In this document: positions 6,816-15,900 of the stretch, in pieces
Layout of the letters: the number at the start of each line of letters is the position of its first letter
Numbering within the stretch: the stretch's first letter is position 1
Origin: CAZWRV01 sp964636325
GTDB taxonomy: Bacteria > Verrucomicrobiota > Lentisphaeria > Victivallales > GWF2-50-93
DNA: 33,315 nt
Assembly: GCA_964636325.1 (NCBI GenBank)
Contig: CAZWRV010000070.1
Location: 1 to 33,315, forward strand
Reading direction: 5' to 3'
The notes under the pieces: model-generated
Told to the model about the DNA's origin: nothing
What the model saw: the letters and a program-made list of their open reading frames with translations, nothing else
Databases searched by the model: none
Position numbers and translations under genes: made by a program

Positions 6816-7745
6816 ATGCCAAAAGAGAAGATCATATCCGTCATCGACATAGGCAGCAATTCCGTGGTGCTCCTCACGGCCAGATGCCACAACCGCACCA
6901 TCGACCCCATAAACGAGGTCTACGCCAACACCGGGCTCGGAGAGGGCGTCACCAGGGACGGCATGCTCTCAGCCGAAGCTATGCGGCGGACGATCAGCGT
7001 CCTGAGGGAGATGAAGGCGATTTCCGAGCGCGAAGGCTCCGAGGATCTCATAGTCACCGCCGCCAGCGCCGTAAGGAACGCCTTGAACAAGAGCGAATTT
7101 CTGGTCAAATGCCATACTGAGCTCAACATATTCCCGCAAGTCCTGAACGGCAAGGAGGAGGCCCGGTTCACATACCTCGGCGCGACCTCCGACATCGCCG
7201 AGGACGGCCCGCTCTTCACCATCGAGATCGGCGGAGGCTCCACCCAGATAGCATACGGCACAAAAGACATAATGATCCAGGCGCACAACCTCGAGATCGG
7301 CAGCATCGGCGTGGCGGACAGATTCTCGATCGGCAAGGGCGCATGGATACACAACTGGATAGCCGCCAAGATGGAGATCAAGAAGTCCCTCTTCTCCGTG
7401 GTCGACGAAATCAACTCATGGCTCACCACCCGCAGGCCGATCGTCATCGCAAGCGGAGGCACCGCCGTCGCATACGCGGAAATATTGCTCAAGAACAGCA
7501 TCTACGACCGAAGACAGATCAACGCCACCAGGAGCACGGCCAAGGAGGTCTCCGCCATCGGCCGGATGCTTGCAAGGATAAGCAAGGAGGACAGGATAAG
7601 GAAATACGCGGTGGAAAAGAACAGGGCCGACGTCCTCCCCGCGGGACTTCTCATCCTCGCATCCATACTCAAGTTCTTCAACTTTGACGAGTTCCGCATT
7701 TGTGCGAACGGCATGCGGTTCGGAATCCTCAGGCATTACATGTGA
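6816..7745 (+). CDS. Ppx/GppA family phosphatase
   Basis: Member of the ASKHA fold that hydrolyses polyphosphate or pppGpp. The 309 residues match the short form, which lacks the C-terminal HD domain. Signatures are VIDIGSNSVVLL (phosphate 1 loop) near residues 9-20, GLGEGVTRDGMLS, VTAASAVRNALN, LNGKEEARFTYLG, IEIGGGSTQIAYG (phosphate 2) and IASGGTAVAYAEIL. The choice between exopolyphosphatase and guanosine pentaphosphatase cannot be made from sequence. prmA begins immediately after its stop codon, so the two are surely co-transcribed. Confidence 0.9.
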   Translation: MPKEKIISVIDIGSNSVVLLTARCHNRTIDPINEVYANTGLGEGVTRDGMLSAEAMRRTISVLREMKAISEREGSEDLIVTAASAVRNALNKSEFLVKCHTELNIFPQVLNGKEEARFTYLGATSDIAEDGPLFTIEIGGGSTQIAYGTKDIMIQAHNLEIGSIGVADRFSIGKGAWIHNWIAAKMEIKKSLFSVVDEINSWLTTRRPIVIASGGTAVAYAEILLKNSIYDRRQINATRSTAKEVSAIGRMLARISKEDRIRKYAVEKNRADVLPAGLLILASILKFFNFDEFRICANGMRFGILRHYM

Positions 7746-8633
7746 ATGAAAGCCGGATCAAATCTTTACGTGTGCACAATCGAAGACGCCGGCGGCAATC
7801 CCGCCGCTGAGGCGGAACTGCTATCGGCAACCGGCTACGCCTTCGCCTCCACGACCGACCGCGAGACCGGCCTCACCCGCCACTGCGCATATTTCGAGGA
7901 CAAGGCAGCAGCCGAAGATGCGCGCAGAAAAATGAAGGCTTTCCTGGACGGCACAGAGGAATGCGGCATGCGTTCCTGCGAGATTCGCATCGAGAGGCTG
8001 AAGCGCGAGGACTGGACCGAGACATGGAAGAGATATTTCAAAATCATGAGGATCAGTCCGCGCATTGTGGTCAAACCCTCATGGCTAGCCTATAAGCCGA
8101 GAAGAAAGGACGAAATAATCATCCATCTCGACCCAGGAATGAGCTTCGGCACGGGAAAGCACGCGACCACAAGGATGACGCTCCGCCTGATCGAGAAGGC
8201 CCGCATCCGCGGACGGGAACAATCCTTCTGCGACGTCGGCTGCGGTTCCGGAATACTCATGATAGCCGCGGCGAAGCTGGGCTACTCCCCCGTCGCCGGA
8301 ATCGACAATGATCCGCTTTCCATGAAGGTGGCCAGGGAGAATCTCTCCATCAACGGCATCGACAGGAAGTCCTACCGTCTTCGCACCGCGGACATCTCGG
8401 AATTCATCCCCCGGCGCCAGTTCAACGTCCTGGCCGCAAACATCATATCCGGCACTCTCGTAGAGCATCGCCGTATCCTGAGGTCATGGCTGAGTCCGGG
8501 AGGCGCATTGATCATCTCCGGAATAATGGAAGGCGAATACTGCAGAGTCGTCGAATCCTTCGTCGGCCTCGGGCTCTACGAGGAGGAATTCCTCTCCGAG
8601 GACGGATGGACAGCAGCCATGCTGAGATCCTGA
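7746..8633 (+). CDS. prmA: Ribosomal protein L11 methyltransferase
   Basis: SAM-dependent enzyme that trimethylates ribosomal protein L11. The N-terminal substrate-recognition part is followed by TETWKRYFKIMRI and IIHLDPGMSFGTGKHATTRM, a segment diagnostic of PrmA. The SAM site CDVGCGSGI lies at residues 162-170. FNVLAANIISGTLVEH replaces the usual D/N-V-V-x-A-N-I-L motif, and LSPGGALIISGIM follows. The 295-residue length is normal. Its ATG directly abuts the TGA of the upstream Ppx/GppA gene. Confidence 0.92.
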   Translation: MKAGSNLYVCTIEDAGGNPAAEAELLSATGYAFASTTDRETGLTRHCAYFEDKAAAEDARRKMKAFLDGTEECGMRSCEIRIERLKREDWTETWKRYFKIMRISPRIVVKPSWLAYKPRRKDEIIIHLDPGMSFGTGKHATTRMTLRLIEKARIRGREQSFCDVGCGSGILMIAAAKLGYSPVAGIDNDPLSMKVARENLSINGIDRKSYRLRTADISEFIPRRQFNVLAANIISGTLVEHRRILRSWLSPGGALIISGIMEGEYCRVVESFVGLGLYEEEFLSEDGWTAAMLRS

Positions 8634-8656
8634 CACACCCTTCCGCATCTTAACTT

Positions 8657-8693
8657 AAAAAAAAACTCCGGCGGCAGGGATTTGCCGCCGGAG
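8657..8693 (-). terminator. Intrinsic terminator of the GAPDH gene (possibly bidirectional)
   Basis: A perfect 10-bp GC-rich hairpin (CTCCGGCGGC 8666-8675, GCCGCCGGAG 8684-8693) is preceded on the plus strand by a run of nine A (8657-8665). In the minus-strand transcript this becomes a U-tract right after the stem. It lies between the convergent prmA and GAPDH genes and could also slow transcription coming from prmA. Confidence 0.88.
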
Positions 8694-8719
8694 CCATATT
8701 TCGCCAGCAAAGATACGGC

Positions 8720-9781
8720 TTATTTGGACGCCATGTATTTGATGAGGTCGATGACCCTGTGGGAGTAGCCCCACTCGTTGTCGTACCAGGACACGATCTT
8801 GAAGAACCTCTTCTCGCCCTTCAGGTTGTTCTGGAGCGTGGCGAGGGAGTCGTAGATCGAGGACCTGTCGTCGTGGATGAAGTCGGTGGAGACGAGTTCC
8901 TCGTCGGTCACTCCCAGGATGTTTTTGAGATAGGTCTGGGAGGCGTTCTTCAGAAGCTTGTCGATCTCCTCGATGGAGGTTTCCTTCACGGATCTGAACG
9001 TGAGGTCGACGACGGAGACATCCGGCGTCGGAACGCGGAATGCCATGCCGGTAAGCTTGCCCTTAACGGCCGGGATCACTTCTCCCGCAGCCTTGGCGGC
9101 GCCGGTGGTAGAGGGGATGATGTTGATCGCCGCGGCGCGGCCGCCCCTCCAGTCCTTCTTGGACGGGCCATCCACGGTCTTCTGCGTGGCGGTGTAGGAA
9201 TGGATTGTGGTCATAAGGCCGGTCTCGACGCCGATCCCCTCCTTGATGAGCACATAGACGATGGGGGCCAGGCAGTTGGTCGTGCATGATGCGTTCGAAA
9301 CGATGTGGTGCTTCGCGGCGTCGTATTCCTTCTCGTTGACGCCCATGACGATGGTCTTGACATCGCCCTTGCCCGGAGCGGATATGATTACCTTCTTGGC
9401 GCCGGCGGCAAGGTGGCCCTTGGCCTTTTCGGAGTCGGTGAAGAGGCCGGTGGATTCGAGCACGTATTCCACGCCGAGGGCTTTCCAAGGGAGCTGGTCG
9501 GGCGTCTTGGTCGCCATGACGCACTTGATCTTGTTGCCGTTGACCACCAGCACGTCGTCCTCTTCCTTGGACGGGTCGCTCTTCTCGGTCGTGATCTGCG
9601 CCTTAAACTTGCCGTGGATGGAGTCGTATTTCATCTGGTAGGCGAAGTATTTCGCGTCGGTCGAAATGTCGACCACCGCCACCACGTCGATGCCCTTGCC
9701 GAGGAGCCCCTGCTCGCAGATAGCCTGGAAGGCCATCCTGCCGATACGTCCGAATCCGTTGATGCCGAGTTTCACTGCCAT
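8720..9781 (-). CDS. gap: Glyceraldehyde-3-phosphate dehydrogenase
   Basis: Glycolytic NAD-dependent phosphorylating dehydrogenase. It opens with the Rossmann motif KLGINGFGRIGRMAF. The active-site segment SNASCTTNC places the catalytic cysteine at residue 166. Substrate and structure motifs are HSYTATQKTVDGPSKKDWRGGRAAA, IIPSTTGAAKA, FRVPTPDVSVVDL and SWYDNEWGYSHRV. At 353 residues it is slightly longer than the common 330-340. The extra residues are in the KYDSIHGKFK...EEDDVLVVNGNKIK region, as in some other bacterial and eukaryotic-type GAPDHs. It is a single gene with its own promoter and terminator. Confidence 0.97.
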   Translation of the reverse strand: MAVKLGINGFGRIGRMAFQAICEQGLLGKGIDVVAVVDISTDAKYFAYQMKYDSIHGKFKAQITTEKSDPSKEEDDVLVVNGNKIKCVMATKTPDQLPWKALGVEYVLESTGLFTDSEKAKGHLAAGAKKVIISAPGKGDVKTIVMGVNEKEYDAAKHHIVSNASCTTNCLAPIVYVLIKEGIGVETGLMTTIHSYTATQKTVDGPSKKDWRGGRAAAINIIPSTTGAAKAAGEVIPAVKGKLTGMAFRVPTPDVSVVDLTFRSVKETSIEEIDKLLKNASQTYLKNILGVTDEELVSTDFIHDDRSSIYDSLATLQNNLKGEKRFFKIVSWYDNEWGYSHRVIDLIKYMASK

Positions 9782-9839
9782 CTTGCCAACCCTTTCAGTT
9801 TTATTGTTGAAATGCAGCGTGAAAAATTCCGAGCCTCAC

Positions 9840-9867
9840 AGTATACACCGGTCCGCCGAAAATGCAA
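9840..9867 (-). promoter_or_regulatory. Candidate sigma-70 promoter of gap
   Basis: On the minus strand TTGCAT (9862-9867 read in reverse) and TATACT (9840-9845) are separated by 16 bp, about 60 bp upstream of the GAPDH start codon. AAGGG just upstream of the ATG can serve as ribosome binding site. Confidence 0.45.
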
Positions 9868-9896
9868 ACAGACAAACGCAACAATCGCAAAGCCCA

Positions 9897-9928
9897 AATA
9901 AAAAGGGCGGCGGGAAAACCCGCCGCCC
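9897..9928 (-). terminator. Intrinsic terminator of the giant surface-protein gene
   Basis: A perfect 10-bp stem GGGCGGCGGG (9905-9914) with loop AAAA and CCCGCCGCCC (9919-9928) has an A-rich tract before it on the plus strand (AAATAAAAA). The minus-strand transcript therefore ends in a U-rich tail after the stem, 20 bp past the stop codon of the giant gene. Confidence 0.9.
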
Positions 9929-9948
9929 TACGGAAAGGATGAAGACTT

Positions 9949-12900
9949 TTATTTCTTCCCCTTGACGCTCCACTCGTAGAGGTCGAACGTCTCGCCCTCC
10001 TTCTCGAGCTCCTTGTACTTCTTCTTGCCGGAGTATTGGACGAAGGCGTCCGTCAGATTCCAGATCACTCCGCCGAACTCGAGGTATACGCCCTTGACCT
10101 CGCCGGAGACGGAACCGACTTCCGCGTCCGAGAGGTCCAGGATGTTGGTGTCGGTGTCAGGCAGGGGTTTGCCTGTGATCGTGACGACGAGCTCCTTCTT
10201 GTCGATCTTGTTCCACTTGAACGTGATCTTCTCGACGGTCTTTTCCTTCTCGTTGTCGTCGACCTCCTTTATCGTGAAGACGGCGGATCCGCCCTTCTCC
10301 CCCTTGGGTGTGATCTTCGCGTTGCTGAAATTCTCGATCCCCGAATCGGAGATGTCGTACAGCGAGCCGAAGACGAAGGAGACGACCGTGTCGGCGCCGA
10401 TGGACTTGTATGTCTCGTCGTCGATCGAGCTTACGTCGAACTTGGCCGTTATGGAGTATGTGTCCTTGCTGTGCTGCTCGTACCATACGTCTCCGTCCTC
10501 CTTGACCTTGGTGACGTATTCCTTGTGCGTCGAAGTTATCTTCAAGGATTTTACGAGGCCGTCGCCGCCGGAGGTCGTAAACACTGCCGTGATTGTCGAG
10601 TCGCCGGTGACGGTCGCCAAGGTTTCAGCCATGAGGCTGTTCTTGACCGCGGCCTTCTCGGTGACAGTCCACTGCTTGAACACGTATCCGTCCGCCGGAA
10701 TGGCGAGTATGTAGAACTCGGCGCTCGGATTGGCGACGCCGTCGTCGGTGCCGTCTAGCATGTTCACCTTGAACTTCCCTTCCGGCTTGGTCATGCCGCC
10801 GCTGCCGTCCTCGGGAACGGTGGCGAAGGTGATGTCCGCGGACACCGGCTCCTTGTCGGAGAAGACCGCCGTGACGGTGGCGTCTGCGAAGAGCTGGACT
10901 TTGGCCTTGGAGCTGAATATCATGTCTATGTCCGCGCCGCCGTTGGCCGTCCAGCGGATGAAATACCATCCTTTCGACGGCTTGGCGGAGATGTCTATGT
11001 CCTTCAGCGTCTCATATTCGGACGTAGTGCCTTCCTCAGGCTTGGTTCCTCCGGCATATGACGGCTCCACGGCCATGGTCAGGTTCGCCTTCGCGGGTAT
11101 TGCCGCGAAGTTCGCAGTTACGGTCGCGTTGCCGTATAGTGTGACCGTCGTCACCTGCAGGGAGGAGTCTTCGAAGACGGCGGAGCTGGTGTCGGCGGTC
11201 CAGCCGTTGAAGTAATAGCCCTTGCTGCCTTCGGGCGCGTCGGCGGTCTTGGCCGTTATCTTGAAAGCTGTGCCCGACTTAATCTGAATCTTTTCGCCGG
11301 CGGCCGGAACTGTCGAGCCCATGCCCGCGTCGTTGACTGCCATCGTGAGGCTGAAGTTGGCGTCCGGCAGACTTTTTGTGAAGACTGCGGTTACTGTCGC
11401 CTCGCCCCAGACGGTGACGGTCGTCTTGGCGGAGTTGGCCTCCACTATCTTCGCGTTGTCCGTGGCCGTCCACTTCGAGAAATAATAGCCTTTCGCGGAC
11501 GCGGCCTCTATTTCAATCGGGACGCCGATCTGCTGCTCGCCGGTGGCCGGGGCGGCAGTGCCTCCGGAGCCGTCGGCGGGATCAGTCAGCATTGTGAGGA
11601 CGGCGGTGTCGGCCTTGAAGTTGGCGGTGACGGTTGCGTCGCCCGCCAGTGTGACGGTGGTCTCGGGCTTGCCAGCGTCCGCGAAAGTCGCGTTAGAATC
11701 GGCCGTCCAGTTGACGAAGGCGTAGTGGTCTGCCGCGGCCGCGCATATCGCCCTGGGGATGTTCTTGGCTACGACGACGCTTCCGGAGGGCTTGAGCGTT
11801 CCGCCTGCGGCGGGGCTGGCCGCCAGAGTCAGATTGACGACGCCCTCGGGCGCGGTCTTGACGTCGAAGCCGCTGTCGGACTCGTCGCGGACGGTGGGAT
11901 CGCCGGCGTCGCTGACGCGGACGAGCCATGACGAGCTGGAGAGAGCTCCCTTGACCTCGAAGCCGCCCATAAGGAGCGCGCCCAGGCCGTCGGGGTTGAC
12001 GACTTCGACGTTCTGGAATCCGACCGGCAGGCCGGCGGGGACAGCGGCCTTGAGCTGGGACGCGCCTGCAAGCTCGACGCCCGCAAGCTCCGTGCCCGCC
12101 ACATAGGCCTTTGCGCCGTCGGCGAAGTTCGCTCCATATATCGTGATTTGGGTCTCTGCGTCGTTCATCCCGAAATTGGGATCGACATAGTAGATGGACG
12201 GCGGATTCTGATCCTCCGGGATCGTGAAGGGCGTCGGCGACACGGCGCTCTTGCCGTCAGGATTGGTTATCGACAGCTCGTATGTCCCGTGCGGGAGGTA
12301 CGGGACAGAGAACTGCGCCTCGGCCTGCGACACCACGGAGCTTTTCACCAAGGTTCCGTTGAGCATGATTTTCGCGCCGTTCACGAAGTTCTCGCCTACG
12401 ACGCTGATCAGGTCGCCGGGGATGCCGACCGGAGGAATCAGATCCGTGATGACCGGCGCCAGTGAGACCGTCTCGGAAACCACCTGGACATCGTCTATCA
12501 GCCAGCCGCGGAAGCCGTTGTACAGATGGTCCACCGTGTCGAACTGGAAGCGTATCTTGACATTCAGGCCTGAGAACTGGCTCAGGTCGAACGTGACCGG
12601 CACCCAGACTCCCGGCTCGCCGAGGCCGCCGGTGGTATAGGGGCGGAAGGACTCGCCGTCCACGTCGTTGAGCGGATTTATAGTGCCGATCTTCTGGTAG
12701 CTGGCGCCGGAGTCTGTAGAGACATAGACCCTCATCTGGTCGTACTGGCCGTCGGCGATGTCGACGCCCTCGGCCTCCCACCAGGTCTGGAATTTCAGCT
12801 TTATAGCCCCGCCCGCGGAGAGGTTTATTGCGGGCGAGTCGAGGCTGGCCTTCTGCACGACGGTGGACGTGCCGCCGTTCTTCGCATACTGGTATGAAGG

Positions 12901-15900
12901 GTTGTATTCACCGAGGAAGGTGCCGTTGTCGGCGGCGCCGAACCAGGCGGCCTTCGAGCCCTCAGGGGCGTCGGGCAGTCCGCCCTGGTCGGGCAGGGAC
13001 ACAAGCTCGGGGTTGATTTCAGGGTTCTTGATGGAGACGTCCTGGGAGTTGTCGACGACGTTCCAGGCGGTGACGCCGCTTTCCGGCGCCTGCGCCGTCC
13101 AGGCGCCGAGCCCGTCCTCGAAGCCGTATTTGTAGATCGTCTGGACTCCTTCCTTGGGCTGCTGCGCCTTCTTGGCGGAGAGCGCGGCCCTCTTTGCGGC
13201 CGCGGCGGCCTTCTTCACCGGCGTCGGGACTTTCGCCGCCGCACTGGCGGGAAGAGGCTTCCTTTCCGGATTCAAGGACGTCTTTGCCGCGGCCTTGGGC
13301 GCGGGAACCGTCCAGTTGTAGCTGCCGTCGTTGGCCTCGCCGTCGGCGATGAGGTTCCAGGTCGCGCCGAGGTCGGAGGAGTATTCGAGCTTGACGTTTG
13401 TCACGGTGCCGGTGCTTCCCCACTCGATGGTCTCGTTGGTATCCGCATACAGCGTCTCGCCGCCGTTGGGATACTTGACCGTGACCGACTTCTTGGCCGG
13501 TCCGAACACCGCGGTGACGACGGTGTTCTCGAATATCCTGAGCTTGGCCGTCGGGTTCAGCCTGTCGTCTATGAGCGCGCTGGACTTGTCGGCGCTCCAT
13601 GTCTTGAACTCGTAGAAGTCCTCCGGAACGGCGACGATGCCGATCTCCTTGCCCGCTTCAACGGCGCTTGCGCCTGCGGGAGGTGTGACCGCCCCGCCGG
13701 CCTCGGGGGAGGCCGCCATGGTCAGCGTGGCGCTTGACGGGACGAACTTGGGAGTTATTACCATGTCGCCTTGGACGTCGGTGACCGTGAGCGGGTTTTC
13801 CATGCCGTTGTAGTCGCCCGTCCATTTGTGGAAGACGAAGCCGTCGGCCGGAAGCGCGGCGACCGGCGAGGTGCTGCCGCCCGCGGGGACTTCCTGCGCG
13901 GTTTCGCCCTCGAGCGTGCCGCCCGAGGCGGCATGGAAGACGACGGAGTAGGTGTTGGACTTGAATACTGCCACGATGTCCATGTCGGACGAGACGCCGG
14001 TGACGACCAGCGGGTTGTCAGCCGAGAAATCCGCTTCGCCCTTCGTCCACTTGTCGAAGAGGAAGCCAGGCCGTGCGACCGCCTTGACCGGAATGCTCTT
14101 GCCGCCCTTCCCGATTATCTGCGGGGTTATGCCGTCCACGGCGCCCATGGCCTCGTCGTTGGAGGCGAACGTGAGCTTGCAGGTCTCGCCGATGGTTACG
14201 GTGAAGCCGTCGTCGGACCTGTCCGTGTTGGCGGGATCGTTGACGTCGGTCACGCGGACGAGCCACATGTCCGTGGTCGGCTTTATCACGCGGAATCCCC
14301 CGGGCAGCAGCGCGGAGCTGGGCACGGACGGATTCACCACCTCGACGTTCTGGCAGCCGACGGGGAGGCCGGGCTTGTTGTCGGGATCGGCCATGTCCCT
14401 GGCCGGCGTGGTGGCCGTGATGGTGTTCGAGTCCAGCCTGACGACGTTGAGCAGCGTCACGCCGGCGATCTTCACGGACGCGTCCGCGTCGAAGTTGCCG
14501 CCTTTGACGGTGACGTTGGTCTCCTCGTCCTGCATCCCCTGGTTCGGGGTAATGGAGTCTATGTAGGGCCTGTGTATCGGGTCTATTATCATGAAGCAGT
14601 CCTGCTCTATGTCGGACTGCGTGTCGGGATTGGTCACCTTCACGTCGAACCATGTGTCGTACGCCATGTTCGTCGGGACGACGAACTGGATTTCGTTCTC
14701 CGAGATGACCGCGCTCTGGACGGGCGCGTTCTCGAGGGCGACACTCGCTTTGTTCATGAAGTTGCTGCCGATGATGCTTACGACGTCGCCGGGGAAGCCC
14801 TTGGCGGGGACGACCTGCGATATTTCAGGCGCCGGCCAGGGCGAGCCGCCCACGATCCTGACATCGTCTATCAGCCAGCCGCGGAAGCCGTTGTAGAGGG
14901 TGTCGACCGTGTCGAACTGGAAGCGTATCTTGACGGTCTGCCCCTTGTATTGGGTGATGTCGAAGGTCGAGCTCACCCATCCGCCGGGCTCGCCGAGGCC
15001 CATCGCCGTGAACGGGCGGAAGGACTCGCCGTTCGCGTCGTTCAGCGGGTTGATGGTGCCAAGCTTCGTCCATGTGCTGCCGGAGTCGGTCGATACCAGC
15101 ACGCGCATCTGGTCGTACTGGCCGTCGGCGATGTCCACGCCCTCGCACTCCCACCACGCCTGGAAGCTGAGATAAGCATACTCGAGGTCGGCGAGGCTGA
15201 TTTCGGGCGAATCGAGGTCGCCCTTCTGGACCGCCAGGGACTTGCCGCCGTTGTTGTTCACCTGCAGCTCGGGGATGAACTCCCCGATGAATGTCCCCGT
15301 GCCGGCGCCGCCGAACCATGCCGCTTTCTTGCCCTCGGCCGCGGCGGGGAGCCTGCCTTCATCGGGCAGCGAGACCAGCGTGGGGTTGATTTCAGGATTG
15401 AGGATTGATATGTCCTGGGCTGAAGTGTCCACGACGTTCCATAGGGTGGCGCCGCTCTCGGTGGTCTGCGTCCACGAGCCGAGGCCGCCTTCGAAGCCAT
15501 ACTGGTATCTTGTGATGAATCCGCCCTTCGCCGTCAAGCTCTTTTTCGCGCCCGCCATGACGGAAGCCCTGGCCGAGGCGACGGCCTTCGCCGCGACGCT
15601 CGAAACCGGCTGCGACGCGGCTGCGGGGAGCGGCGCCCTCTCGTAGGTCTTCGTCGGCGCGGACGCCACCTCCTCCGGTATCGGGGGGACCGTCCATACA
15701 TACCCGCCTATGTTGGGGACGCTGTCGGCGATCGCAGACCAGGTCTTGCCCAGGTCGGACGAATATTCCAGCTTGACGTATTCGGCCTGGGGGCCGCCCG
15801 TCCACTCGATGTTCTCCATCGAGCCCACTATGAAGACCTCGTAGTTCTTCCCGATCCCGTTGGGATAGACGACCTTGAGCGGCGCCGGATTGAGCCGGGC

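Noticed and set aside
5843..7120. 425-residue open frame on the plus strand across the DAHP synthase gene
   Set aside because: It is the complement of aroF and the following gene start, has an Arg/His/Pro-rich shadow composition and matches no family.
13771..15408. 545-residue open frame on the plus strand inside the giant gene
   Set aside because: Antisense shadow in GC-rich repeat-coding DNA, with Arg/Gly/Val/Asp bias and no recognisable motif. The minus-strand frame is continuous and shows clear domains.
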